From Micromussa lordhowensis (Eukaryota > Cnidaria > Anthozoa > Scleractinia > Lobophylliidae): a stretch of 64,000 nt of DNA. The position numbers and the translations under genes were made by a program. The DNA is taken from NCBI GenBank assembly GCA_964020085.1, contig CAXHUQ010000601.1, positions 583,001-647,000 on the forward strand, given 5' to 3'. The notes beneath the pieces are model-generated. The model was not told the origin of the DNA. It saw only the letters and a program-made list of their open reading frames with translations, and did not search any database. Shown here one piece after another: positions 24,090-37,257 of the stretch (positions are counted from its first letter, which is position 1; every line of letters starts with the position of its first letter).

Positions 24090-24700
24090 TAAAGCCGAGC
24101 TATTGCAAATTTAGCAAGCACACCCTCAGCGCGCATTTTCTGAAATTCTGCAAAGTTGCGACCAGAAAAAAGTCCTGCAGAAAGAAGGCCAGCAAAAACA
24201 CCCTGGCGCAAATGCCATCATCTCGTTAATCACATGCACTTGAAGTGCCAACATAGCACAACATTTTGCAGCAAACTGCGGCTCCTTAAGTGCCCGTAAA
24301 GTCGAGCTATGGTAAATTTGGCAAGGACACCCTCACCTCGCATTTTCTAAAATTCTGCAAAGTTGCGACCAGGGGAAAAACCTGCAGAAAGAAGACCAGA
24401 AAAAACACCCTGGCGCAAATGCCATTATCTCCTAATTACATTGCACTTGAAGTGCCAACATAGCACATTATTTTGCAGCAAACCGCTGCTCCCTAAGTGC
24501 CCGTAAAGCCGAGCTATGGCAAATTTGGATGGAAACCCTCAGCGCGCATTTTCTGAAATTCTGCAAAGTTGCGACCAGAAAAAAGTCCTGCAGAAAGAAG
24601 GCCAGCAAAAACACCCTGGCGCAAATGCCATCATCTCGTTAATCACATGCACTTGAAGTGCCAACATATTGCAGCAAACCGCGGCTTCCTAAGTGCCCGT
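24090..24700. repeat. Displaced left-edge-type monomer and irregular neighbours
   Basis: At about 24.10 kb one monomer reads GAGCTATTGC then AAATTTAGCAAGCACACC, the combination otherwise confined to 1.2-5.2 kb. A rare phrase (ACCAGAAAAAAGTCC, then GTTAATCACATGCACTTG) occurs twice, near 24.16 and 24.57 kb. At about 24.66 kb CAACATATTGCAGC lacks about 10 bp of CAACATAGCACAACATTTTGC. Confidence 0.75.
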
Positions 24701-27529
24701 AGAGCCGAGCTATGGCAAATTTGGCAAGGACACCCTCAGCGCGCATTTTCTGAAATTCTGCAAAGTTGCGACCAGGGAAAAAACCTGCAGAAAGAAGGCC
24801 ACAAAAAAAAACACCCTGGCGCAAATTCTATCATCTCCTAATTAAAATGCACTTAAAGTGCGAACATAGCACAACATTTTGCAGCAAACCGCAGCTCCCT
24901 AAGTGCCCGTAAAGCCGAGCTATGGCAAATTTGGCAAGGACACCCTCAGCGCGCATTTTCTGAAATTCTGCAAAGTTGCGACCAGGGGAAAAACCTCCAG
25001 AAAGAAGGCCAGAAAAAACATCCTGGCGCATATGCCATTATCTCCTAAGTAGAATGCACTTATAGTGCCAGCATAGCACAACATTTTGCAGCAAACCGCG
25101 GCTACCTAAGTGCCGGTAAAGGCGAGCTATGGCAAATTTGGCAAGGACACCCTCAGCCCGCATTTTCTAAAATTCTGCAAAGTTGCGACCAGGGGAAAAA
25201 CTTGCAGAAAGAAGGCCAGAGAAAACACCCTGGCGCAAATGCCATTATGTCCTAAATAATATGCACTTAAATTGCCAACATAGTACAACATTTTGCAGCA
25301 AACCCCGGCTCCCAAAGTGCCCGTAAAGCCGAGCTATGGCAAATTTGGCAAGGACACCCTCAGCGCGCATTTTCTGAAATTCTGCAAAGTTGCGACCAGG
25401 GGAAAAACCTGCAGAAAGAAGGCCAGAAAAAACAGCCTGGTGCAAATGCCATTATGTCCTAAAAAATATGCACTTAAATTGCCAACATAGTAAAACATTT
25501 TGCAGCAAACCCCGGCTCCCAAAGTGCCCGTAAAGCCGAGCTATGGCAAATTTGGCAATGACACCCTCAGTGCGCATTTTCTGAAATTATGCAAAGTTGC
25601 GACCAGGGGAAAGTCCTGCAGAAAGGAGACCAGAAAAGACACATTGCGCAAATGCCATCATCTCCTAATTAGAATGCACTTGAAGTGCCAACATAGCACA
25701 AAATTTTGCAGCAAACCGCGGCTCCCTAAGTGCCCGTAAAGCCGAGCTATGGCAAATTTGGCAAGGACACCCTCAGCCCGCATTTTCTGAAATTCTGCAA
25801 AGTTGCGACCAGGGGAAAAACCTGCAGAAAGAAGGCCAGAAAAAACACCCTGGCGCAAATGCCATTATGTCCTAAATAATATGCACTTAAATTGCCAACA
25901 TAGTACAACATTTTGCAGCAAACCCCGGCTCACAAAGTGCCCGTAAAGCCGAGCTATGGCACATTTGGCAATGACACCCTCAGTGCGCATTTTCTGAAAT
26001 TCTGCAAAGTTGCGACCAGGGGACAGTCCTGCAGAAATGAGACCAGAAAAAACACATGGCGCAAATGCCATCATCTCCTAATTAAAATGCACTTGAAGTG
26101 CCAACATAGCACAACATTTTGCAGCAAACCGCGGCTCCCTAAGTGCCCGTAAAGCCGAGCTATGGCAAATTTGGCAAGGACACCCTAAGCGCGCATTTTC
26201 AGAAATTCTGCAAAGTTGCGACCAGGGAAAAGTCCTGCAGAAAAAAGGCCAGAAAAAACACCCTGGCGCAAATGCCATTAACTAATAATTACAATGCACT
26301 TAAAGTGCCAACATAGCACAACATTTTCCAGCAAACCGCGGCTCCCAAAGTGCACGTAAAGCCGAGCTATGGCAAATTTGGCAAGGACACCCTCAGCGCG
26401 CATTTTCTGAAATTCTTCAAAGTTGCGACCAGGGGAAAAACCTGCACAAAGAAGGCCACAAAAAACAGCCTGGCGCAAATGCCATTATCTCGTAATTAAA
26501 ATGCTCTTACAGTGCCAACATAGCACAACAGTTTGCAGGAAACCGCGGCTCCCTAAGTGCCCGTAAAGCCGAGCTATGGCAAATTTGGCAAGGACACCCT
26601 CAGCGTGCATTTTCTGAAATTCTCCAAAGTTGCGACCAGGGGAAAGTCCTGCAGAAAGAAGGCCAGAAAATCCCCCTGGCGCAAATGCCATAGCCTCCTA
26701 ATTAAAATGCACTTAAAGTGCGAACATAGCACAACATTTTCCAGCAAACCGCGGCTCCCAAAGTGCCCGTAAAGCCAAACTATGGCAAATTTGGCAAGGA
26801 CACTTTCAGCGCGCATTTTCTGAAATTCTGCAAAGTTGCGACCAGGGGAAAAACCTGCAGAAAGAAGGCCAGAAAAAACACCCTGGCGCAAATGCCATTA
26901 TCTCCTAATTAGAATGCACTTAAAGTGCCAGCATAGCACAACATTTTGCAGCAAACCGCGGCTCCCAAAGTGCCCGTAAAGCCGAGCTATGGCAAATTTG
27001 GCAAGGACACCCTCAGCGCGCATTTTCTCAAATTCTGCAAAGTTGCGACCAGGCGAAAAACCTGCAGAAAGAAGGCCAGAAAAAAACACCCTGGCGCAAA
27101 TGCCATTATCTCTTAATTAGCTTGCACCTAAAGTGCCAACATAGCGCAACATTTTGCAGCAAACCGCGGCTCCCAAAGTGCCCGTAAAGCCGAGCTATGG
27201 CAAATTTGACAAGGACACCCTCATCGCGCATTTTCTGAAATTCTGCAAAGTTGCGACTAGGGCAAAAACCTGCAGAAAGAAGGCCAGAAAAAACACCCTG
27301 GCGCAAATGCCATTATCTCCTAATTAGAATGCACTTAAAGTGTTAGCATAGCACAACATTTTGCAGCAAACCGCGGCTCCCAAAGTGCCCGTAAAGCCGA
27401 GCTATGGCAAATTTGGCAAGGACACCCTCAGCGCGCATTTTCTGAAATTCTGCAAAGTTGCGACCAGGGGAAAAACCTCCAGAAAGAAGGCCAGAAAAAA
27501 CACCCTGGCGCAAATGCCATTATCTCCTA
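24701..27529. repeat. Ordinary monomers, including SacII-less AACCCCGGC types
   Basis: Satellite throughout. Monomers near 25.3, 25.5 and 25.9 kb read CAAACCCCGGCTC, losing CCGCGG, and share TAAATTGCCAACATAGTA. The monomer at 27.11-27.31 kb (GCACCTAAAGTGCC, TTTGACAAGG, CTCATCGCGC) is the closest relative of the B monomer amplified at 38.3-39.5 kb. No genes. Confidence 0.7.
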
Positions 27530-30500
27530 AATACAATGCACTTAAAGTGCCAACATAGCACAACATTTTGCAGCAAACCGCGGCTCCCTAAGTGCCCGTA
27601 AAGCCAAAGTATGGCAAATTTGGCAAGGACACCCTCAGCGCGCATTTTCTGAAATTCTGCAAAGTTGCGACCAGGGGAAAAACCTGCAGAAAGAAGGCAA
27701 GAAGAAACACCCTGGCGCAAACTCCATTATCTCCTAATTAGAATGCACTTAAATTGCCAGCATAGCACAACATTTTGCAGCAAACCGCGGCTCCCAAAGT
27801 GCCCGTAAAGCCGAGCTATGGCAAATTTGGCAAGGACACCCTCAGCGCGCATTTTCTGAAATTCTGCAAAGTTGCGACCAGGGGAAAAACCTGCAGAAAG
27901 AAGGCCAGAAAAAACACCCTGGAGCAAAAGCCATTATCTCATAATTAAAATGCTCTTAAAGAGCCAACATAGCACAACATTTTGCAGCAAACCGCGGCTC
28001 CCAAAGTGCCCGTAAAGCCGAGCTATGGCAAATTTGGCAAGGACCCCCTCAGCGCGCATTTTCTGAAATTCTGCAAAGTTGCGACCAATGAAAAACCTGC
28101 AGAAAGAAGGTCAAAAAAAAAAAAAATGGCGCAAATGCCATTATCTCCTAATTAAAATGCACTTCAAGTGCCATCATAGCACGACATTTTGCAGGAAACC
28201 GCGGCTCCCTAAGTGCCCGTAGAGCCGCGCTATGGCAAATTTGGCAAGGACACCCTCAGCGCGCATTTTCTGAAATTCTGCAAAGTTTCGACCAGGGGAA
28301 AAACCTGCAGAAAGAAGGCCAAAAAAAACACCCTGGCGCAAATGCCATTATCTCGTAATTAGGACGCACTTAAAGTGCCGACATAGCACATTATTTTGCA
28401 GCCAACCGCGGCTTCCTAAGTGCCCGTAAAGCCGAGCTATGGCAAATTTGGCAAGGATACCCTCAGCGCGCATTTTCTGAAATTCTGCAAAGTTGCGACC
28501 AGGATAAAAAACCTGCAGAAAGAAGGCCAGAAAAAACACCCTGGCGCAAATGCCATTATCTCCTAAGTAAAGTGCACTTAAAGTGCCGACATAGCACAAC
28601 ATTTTGCAGCAAACCGCGGCTCCCTAAGTGCCTGTAAAGCCGAGCTATGTCAAATTTGGCAAGGACACCCTCAGCGCGCATTTTCTGAAATTCTGCAAAG
28701 TTGCGACCAGGGCAAAAACCTGCAGAAAAAAGGCAAGAAAAAGTACCTTGGCGCAAATGCCATCATCTCCTAATTAAAATGGTCTTGAAGTGCCAAAATA
28801 GCACAACATTTTGCAGCAAACCGCGGCTCCCTAAGTGCCCGTAAATCCGAGCTATGGCAAATTTGGCAAGGACACCCTCAGCGAGCATTTTCTGAAATTC
28901 TGCAGAGTTGCGACTACGGCAAAAACCTGCAGAAAGAAGGCCAGAAAAAAACACCCTGGCGCAAATGCCATTATCTCCTAATTAGAATGCACTTAAAGTG
29001 CCATCATAGCACAACATTTTGCAGCAAACCGCGGCTCCCAAAGTGCCCATAAAGTCGAGCTATGGCAAATTTGGCAAGGACACCCTCAGCGCGCATTTTT
29101 TGAAATTCTGCAAAGTTGCGACCAGGGGAAAAACCTGCAGATTAAGGCCAGAAAAAACACCCTGGCGCAAATGCCATTATCTCCTAATTAAAATGCACTA
29201 AAAGTGCCAACATAGCACAACATTTTGCAGCAAACCGCGGCTCCCAAAGTGCCCGTATAGTCGAGCTATGGCAAATTTGGCAAGGACACCCTCAGCGCGC
29301 ATTTTCTGAAATTCTGCAAAGTTGCGACCAGGGGAAAAACCTGCAGAAAGAAGGGCACAAAAAAAAGGCCGGGCGCAAATGCCATCATCTCCTAATTAAA
29401 ATGCACTTAAAGTGCCAACATAGCACAACATTTGGCAGCAAACCGCGGCTCCCAAAGTGCCCGTAAAACCGAGCTATTGCAAATTTGGCAAGGACACCCT
29501 CAGCGCGCATTTTCTGAAATTCTGCAAAGTTGCGACCAGGGAAAAAACCTGCAGAAAGAAGGCCACAAAAAACAGCCTGGCGCAAATGGCATTATCTCGT
29601 AATTAAAATGCACTTACAGTGCCAACATAGCACAACAGTTTGCAGCAAACCGCGGCTCCCTAAGTGCCTGTAAAGCCGAGCTATGGCAAATTTGGCAAGG
29701 ACACCCTCAGCGTGCATTTTCTGAAATTCTGCAAAGTTGCGACCAGGGGAAAGTCCTGCAGAAAGAAGGCCAGAAAAAACACCCTGGCGCAAATGCCATT
29801 ATCTCCTAATTAGAATGCACTTAAAGTGCCAGCATAGCACAACCTTTTGCAGCAAACCGCGGCTCCCAAAGTGCCCGTAAAGCCGAGCTATGGCAACTTT
29901 GGCAAGGACACCCTCAGCGCGCATTTTCTGAAATTCTGCAAAGTTGCGACCAGGGGAAAAACCTGCAGAAAGAAGGCCAGAAAAAACACCCTGGCGCAAA
30001 TGCCATTATCTCATAATTAGAATGCTCTTAAAGTGCCAACATAGCACAACATTTTGCAGCAAACCGCGGCTCCCAAAGTGCCCGTAAAGCCGAGCTATGT
30101 CAAATTTGGCAAGGACACCCTCAGCGCTCATTTTCTGAAATTCTACAGTTGCGATCAGGGTAAAGTCCTGCAGAAAGAAGGCCAGAAAAAACACCCTGGC
30201 GCAAATGCCATCATCTCCTAATTAAAATGCGCTTCAAGTGCCAACATAGCACAAAATTTTGCAGCAAACTGCGGCTCCCTAAGTGCCTGTAAAGCCGAGC
30301 TATGGCAAATTTGGCAAGGACACCCTCAGCGCCCATTTTCTGAAATTCTGCAAAGTTGCGACCATGGGAAAGTCCTGCAGAAAGAAGGCCAGAAAAAACA
30401 CCCTGGCGCAAATGCCATCATCTCCTAATTAAAATGCTCTTGAAGTGCCAAAATAGCACAACATTTTGCAGCAAACCGCGGCTCCCTAAGTGCCCGTAAA

Positions 30501-32291
30501 GCCGAGCTATGGCAAATTTGGCAAGGACACCCTCAGCGCGCATTTTCTGAAATTCTGCAGAGTTGCGACTAGGGCAAAAACCTGCAAAAAGAAGGCCAGA
30601 AAATAACACCCTGGCGCAAATGCCATTATCTCCTAATTAAAATGCACTTAAAGTGCCATCATAGCACAACATTTTGCATCAAACCGCGGCTCCCAAAGTG
30701 CCCATAAAGCCGAGCTATGGCAAATTTGGCAAGGACACCCTCAGCGCGCATTTTTTGAAATTCTGCAAAGTTGCGACCAGGGGAAAAACCTGCAGAAAGA
30801 AGGCCAGAAAAAACACCCTGGCGCAAATGCCATTATCTCATAATTAAAATGCACTAAAAGTGCCAACATAGCTTAACATTTTGCAGCAAACCGCGGCTCC
30901 CAAAGTGCCCGGATAGTCGAGCTATGGCAAATTTGGCAAGGACACCCTCAGCGCGCATTTTCTCAAATTCTGCAAAGTTGCGACCAGGGGAAAAACCTGC
31001 AGAAAGAAGGCCAGAAAAAACACCCTGGCGCAAAAACCATTAGCTCCTAATTAAAATGCACTAAAAGTGCCAACATAGCACAACATTTTGCAGCAAACCG
31101 CGGCTCCCAAAGTGCCCGTAAAGCCGAGCTATGGCAAATTTGGCAAGGACACCCTCAGCGCGCATTTTCTGAAATTCTGCAAAGTTGCGACCAGGGGAAA
31201 AACCTGCAGAAAGAAGGCCACAAAAAAAAGGCCGGGCGCAAATGCCATCATCTCCTAATTAAAATGCACTTAAAGTGCCAACATAGCACAACATTTGGCA
31301 GCAAACCGCGGCTCCCAAAGTGCCCGTAAAACCGAGCTATTGCAAATTTGGCAAGGACACCCTCAGCGCGCATTTTCTGAAATTCTGCAAAGTTGCGACC
31401 AGGGGAAAAACCTGCACAAAGAAGGCCACAAAAAACAGCCTGGCGCAAATGCCATTATCTCGTAATTAAAATGCACTTACAGTGCCAACATAGCACAACA
31501 GTTTGCAGGAAACCGCGGCTCCCTAAGTGCCCGTAAAGCCGAGCTATGGCAAATTTGGCAAGGACACCCTCAGCGTGCATTTTCTGAAATTCTGCAAAGT
31601 TGCGACCAGGTTAAAGTCCTGCAGAAAGAGGGCCAGAAAAAACACCCTGGCGCACATGCCATTATCTCCTAATTAGAATGCACTTAAAGTGCCAGCATAG
31701 CACAACCTTTTGCAGCAAACCGCGGCTCCCAAAGTGCCCGTAAAGCCGAGCTATGGCAAATTTGGCAAGGGCACCCTCAGCGCGCATTTTCTGAAATTCT
31801 GCAAAGTTGCGACCAGGGGAAAAACCTGCAGAAAGAAGGCCACAAAAAACACCCTGGCGCAAATGCCATTATCTCATAATTAAAATGCTCTTAAAGTGCC
31901 AACATAGCACAACATTTTGCAGCAAACCGCGGCTCCCAAAGTGCCCGTAAAGCCGAGCTATGTCAAATTTGGCAAGGACACCCTCAGCGCGCATTTTCTG
32001 AAATTCTACAGTTGCGATCAGGGTAAAGTCCTGCAAAAAGAAGGCCAGAAAAAACACCCTGGCGCAAATGCCATCATCTGGTAATTAAAATGCGCTTCAA
32101 GTGCCAACATAGCACAACATTTTGCAGCAAACTGCGGCTCCCTAAGTGCCCGTAAAGCCGAGCTATGGCAAATTTGGCAAGGACACCCTCAGCGCCCATT
32201 TTCTGAAATTCTGCAAAGTTGCGACCATGGGAAAGTCCTGCAGAAAGAAGGCCAGAGAAAACACCCTGGCGCAAATGCCATCATCTCTTAA
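27530..32291. repeat. Unit 1 of a 23-monomer tandem duplication
   Basis: About 4762 bp, repeated from 32292. Markers shared with unit 2 include CCAAAGTATGG, a long A-run, GCCGCGCTATGG, CACATTATTTTGCAGCC, and the CTACAGTTGCGATCAGGG monomers. The A-run near 28113 has 14 A here and 15 A at the matching place near 32874, which explains the offset changing from 4761 to 4762. Confidence 0.85.
30640..31261. repeat. Three-monomer segment absent from unit 2
   Basis: The matches 30418 to 36006 (offset 5588) and 31248 to 36214 (offset 4966) leave this 622-bp stretch without a partner. It was either deleted from unit 2 or inserted into unit 1 after the large duplication. It consists of ordinary monomers. 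Confidence 0.7.
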
Positions 32292-35200
32292 ATAAAATGC
32301 ACTTAAAGTGCCAACATAGCACAACATTTTGCAGCAAACCGCGGCTCCCTAAGTGCCCGTAAAGCCAAAGTATGGCAAATTTGGCAAGGACACCCTCAGC
32401 GCGCATTTTCTGAAATTCTGCAAAGTTGCGACCAGGGGAAAAACCTGCAGAAAGAAGGCAAGAAGAAACACCCTGGCGCAAATTCCATTATCTCCTAATT
32501 AAAATGCACTTAAATTGCCAGCATAGCACAACACTTTGCAGCAAACCGCGGCTCCCAAAGTGCCCGTAAAGCCGAGCTATGGCAAATTTGGCAAGGACAC
32601 CCTCAGCGCGCATTTTCTGAAATTCTGCAAAGTTGCGACCAGGGGAAAAACCTGCAGAAAGAAGGCCAGAAAAAACACCCTGGAGCAAAAGCCATTATCT
32701 CATAATTAGAATGCTCTTAAAGAGCCAACATAGCACAACATTTTGCAGCAAACCGCGGCTCCCAAAGTGCCCGTAAAGCCGAGCTATGGCAAATTTGGCA
32801 AGGACACCCTCAGCGCGCATTTTCTGAAATTCTGCAAAGTTGCGACCAATGAAAAACCTGCAGAAAGAAGGTCAAAAAAAAAAAAAAATGGCGCAAATGC
32901 CATTATCTCCTAATTAAAATGCACTTCAAGTGCCATCATAGCACGACATTTTGCAGGAAACCGCGGCTCCCTAAGTGCCCGTAGAGCCGCGCTATGGCAA
33001 ATTTGGCAAGGACACCCTCAGCGCGCATTTTCTGAAATTCTGCAAAGTTTCGACCAGGGGAAAAACCTGCAGAAAGAAGGCCAAAAAAAACACCCTGGCG
33101 CAAATGCCATTATCTCGTAATTAGGACGCACTTAAAGTGCCGACATAGCACATTATTTTGCAGCCAACCGCGGCTTCCTAAGTGCCCGTAAAGCCGAGCT
33201 ATGGCAAATTTGGCAAGGATACCCTCAGCGCGCATTTTCTGAAATTCTGCAAAGTTGCGACCAGGATAAAAAACCTGCAGAAAGAAGGCCAGAAAAAACA
33301 CCCTGGCGCAAATGCCATTATCTCCTAAGTAAATTGCACTTAAAGTGCCGACATAGCACAACATTTTGCAGCAAACCGCGGCTCCCTAAGTGCCTGTAAA
33401 GCCGAGCTATGTCAAATTTGGCAAGGACACCCTCAGCGCGCATTTTCTGAAATTCTGCAAAGTTGCGACCAGGGCAAAAACCTGCAGAAAAAAGGCAAGA
33501 AAAAGTACCTTGGCGCAAATGCCATCATCTCCTAATTAAAATGGTCTTGAAGTGCCAAAATAGCACAACATTTTGCAGCAAACCGCGGCTCCCTAAGTGC
33601 CCGTAAAGCCGAGCTATGGCAAATTTGGCAAGGACACCCTCAGCGAGCATTTTCTGAAATTCTGCAGAGTTGCGACTACGGCAAAAACCTGCAGAAAGAA
33701 GGCCAGAAAAAAACACCCTGGCGCAAATGCCATTATCTCCTAATTAGAATGCACTTAAAGTGCCATCATAGCACAACATTTTGCAGCAAACCGCGGCTCC
33801 CAAAGTGCCCATAAAGCCGAGCTATGGCAAATTTGGCAAGGACACCCTCAGCGCGCATTTTTTGAAATTCTGCAAAGTTGCGACCAGGGGAAAAACCTGC
33901 AGATTAAGGCCAGAAAAAACACCCTGGCGCAAATGCCATTATCTCCTAATTAAAATGCACTAAAAGTGCCAACATAGCACAACATTTTGCAGCAAACCGC
34001 GGCTCCCAAAGTGCCCGTATAGTCGAGCTATGGCAAATTTGGCAAGGACACCCTCAGCGCGCATTTTCTGAAATTCTGCAAAGTTGCGACCAGGGGAAAA
34101 ACCTGCAGAAAGAAGGGCACAAAAAAAAGGCCGGGCGCAAATGCCATCATCTCCTAATTAAAATGCACTTAAAGTGCCAACATAGCACAACATTTGGCAG
34201 CAAACCGCGGCTCCCAAAGTGCCCGTAAAACCGAGCTATTGCAAATTTGGCAAGGACACCCTCAGCGCGCATTTTCTGAAATTCTGCAAAGTTGCGACCA
34301 GGGAAAAAACCTGCAGAAAGAAGGCCACAAAAAACAGCCTGGCGCAAATGGCATTATCTCGTAATTAAAAGGCACTTACAGTGCCAACATAGCACAACAG
34401 TTTGCAGCAAACCGCGGCTCCCTAAGTGCCTGTAAAGCCGAGCTATGGCAAATTTGGCAAGGACACCCTCAGCGTGCATTTTCTGAAATTCTGCAAAGTT
34501 GCGACCAGGGGAAAGTCCTGCAGAAAGAAGGCCAGAAAAAACACCCTGGCGCAAATGCCATTATCTCCTAATTAGAATGCACTTAAAGTGCCAGCATAGC
34601 ACAACCTTTTGCAGCAAACCGCGGCTCCCAAAGTGCCCGTAAAGCCAAGCTATGGCAACTTTGGCAAGGACACCCTCAGCGCGCATTTTCTGAAATTCTG
34701 CAAAGTTGCGACCAGGGGAAAAACCTGCAGAAAGAAGGCCAGAAAAAACACCCTGGCGCAAATGCCATTATCTCATAATTAGAATGCTCTTAAAGTGCCA
34801 ACATAGCACAACATTTTGCAGCAAACCGCGGCTCCCAAAGTGCCCGTAAAGCCGAGCTATGTCAAATTTGGCAAGGACACCCTCAGCGCTCATTTTCTGA
34901 AATTCTACAGTTGCGATCAGGGTAAAGTCCTGCAGAAAGAAGGCCAGAAAAAACACCCTGGCGCAAATGCCATCATCTCCTAATTAAAATGCGCTTCAAG
35001 TGCCAACATAGCACAAAATTTTGCAGCAAACTGCGGCTCCCTAAGTGCCTGTAAAGCCGAGCTATGGCAAATTTGGCAAGGACACCCTCAGCGCGCATTT
35101 TCTGAAATTCTGCAAAGTTGCGACCAGGGAAAAAACCTGCAGAAAGAAGGCCACAAAAAACAGCCTGGCGCAAATGGCATTATCTCGTAATTAAAAGGCA

Positions 35201-37257
35201 CTTACAGTGCCAACATAGCACAACAGTTTGCAGCAAACCGCGGCTCCCTAAGTGCCTGTAAAGCCGAGCTATGGCAAATTTGGCAAGGACACCCTCAGCG
35301 TGCATTTTCTGAAATTCTGCAAAGTTGCGACCAGGGGAAAGTCCTGCAGAAAGAAGGCCAGAAAAAACACCCTGGCGCAAATGCCATTATCTCCTAATTA
35401 GAATGCACTTAAAGTGCCAGCATAGCACAACCTTTTGCAGCAAACCGCGGCTCCCAAAGTGCCCGTAAAGCCGAGCTATGGCAACTTTGGCAAGGACACC
35501 CTCAGCGCGCATTTTCTGAAATTCTGCAAAGTTGCGACCAGGGGAAAAACCTGCAGAAAGAAGGCCAGAAAAAACACCCTGGCGCAAATGCCATTATCTC
35601 ATAATTACAAAGCTCTTAAAGTGCCAACATAGCACAACATTTTGCAGCAAACCGCGGCTCCCAAAGTGCCCGTAAAGCCGAGCTATGTCAAATTTGGCAA
35701 GGACACCCTCAGCGCTCATTTTCTGAAATTCTACAGTTGCGATCAGGGTAAAGTCCTGCAGAAAGAAGGCCAGAAAAAACACCCTGGCGCAAATGCCATC
35801 ATCTCCTAATTAAAATGCGCTTCAAGTGCCAACATAGCACAAAATTTTGCAGCAAACTGCGGCTCCCTAAGTGCCTGTAAAGCCGAGCTATGGCAAATTT
35901 GGCAAGGACACCCTCAGCGCCCATTTTCTGAAATTCTGCAAAGTTGCGACCATGGGAAAGTCCTGCAGAAAGAAGGCCAGAAAAAACACCCTGGCGCAAA
36001 TGCCATCATCTCCTAATTAAAATGCTCTTGAAGTGCCAAAATAGCACAACATTTTGCAGCAAACCGCGGCTCCCTAAGTGCCCGTAAAGCCGAGCTATGG
36101 CAAATTTGGCAAGGACACCCTCAGCGCGCATTTTCTGAAATTCTGCAGAGTTGCGACTAGGGCAAAAACCTGCAAAAAGAAGGCCAGAAAATAACACCCT
36201 GGCGCAAATGCCATTATCTCCTAATTAAAATGCACTTAAAGTGCCAACATAGCACAACATTTGGCAGCAAACCGCGGCTCCCAAAGTGCCCGTAAAACCG
36301 AGCTATTGCAAATTTGGCAAGGACACCCTCAGCGCGCATTTTCTGAAATTCTGCAAAGTTGCGACCAGGGGAAAAACCTGCACAAAGAAGGCCACAAAAA
36401 ACAGCCTGGCGCAAATGCCATTATCTCGTAATTAAAATGCACTTTCAGTGCCAACATAGCACAACAGTTTGCAGGAAACCGCGGCTCCCTAAGTGCCCGT
36501 AAAGCCGAGCTATGGCAAATTTGGCAAGGACACCCTCAGCGTGCATTTTCTGAAATTCTGCAAAGTTGCGACTAGGTTAAAGTCCTGCAGAAAGAAGGCC
36601 AGAAAAAACACCCTGGCGCACATGCCATTATCTCCTAATTAGAATGCACTTAAAGTGCCAGCATAGCACAACCTTTTGCAGCAAACCGCGGCTCCCAAAG
36701 TGCCCGTAAAGCCGAGCTATGGCAAATTTGGCAAGGGCACCCTCAGCGCGCATTTTCTGAAATTCTGCAAAGTTGCGACCAGGGGAAAAACCTGCAGAAA
36801 GAAGGCCACAAAAAACACCCTGGCGCAAATGCCATTATCTCATAATTAAAATGCTCTTAAAGTGCCAACATAGCGCAACATTTTGCAGCAAACCGCGGCT
36901 CCCAAAGTGCCCGTAAAGCCGAGCTATGTCAAATTTGGCAAGGACACCCTCAGCGCGCATTTTCTGAAATTCTACAGTTGCGATCAGGGTAAAGTCCTGC
37001 AAAAAGAAGGCCAGAAAAAACACCCTGGCGCAAATGCCATCATCTGGTAATTAAAATGCGCTTCAAGTGCCAACATAGCACAACATTTTGCAGCAAACTG
37101 CGGCTCCCTAAGTGCCCGTAAAGCCGAGCTATGGCAAATTTGGCAAGGACACCCTCAGCGCCCATTTTCTGAAATTCTGCAAAGTTGCGACCATGGGAAA
37201 GTCCTGCAGAAAGAAGGCCAGAAAAAACACCCTGGCGCAAATGCCATCATCTCCTAA
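32292..37257. repeat. Unit 2 of the 23-monomer duplication, rearranged
   Basis: It follows unit 1 at an offset of 4761-4762 up to about 35085, then contains an extra 826-bp (four-monomer) tandem copy, shifting the offset to 5588. It then lacks a 622-bp (three-monomer) segment present in unit 1, bringing the offset to 4966. The arithmetic closes exactly: 4762 + 826 - 622 = 4966. Confidence 0.85.
34260..35911. repeat. 826-bp four-monomer tandem duplication
   Basis: 34260-35085 is repeated as 35086-35911. The monomer spanning 34973-35173 is chimeric: its left part matches the AAAATTTTGCAGCAAACTGC monomer and its right part, from about CTCAGCGCGCATTTT, matches the monomer at about 34.26 kb (GAAAAAACC, CACAAAAAACAGCC). 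This places the exchange point near 35086. Confidence 0.85.

Noticed and set aside
28113..28126. A14/A15 runs at about 28.11 and 32.87 kb as retroposon poly(A) tails
   Set aside because: They replace the normal GCCAGAAAAAACACCC stretch within an otherwise intact monomer and have no attached element, so they are simple expansions of the monomer's own A-run.
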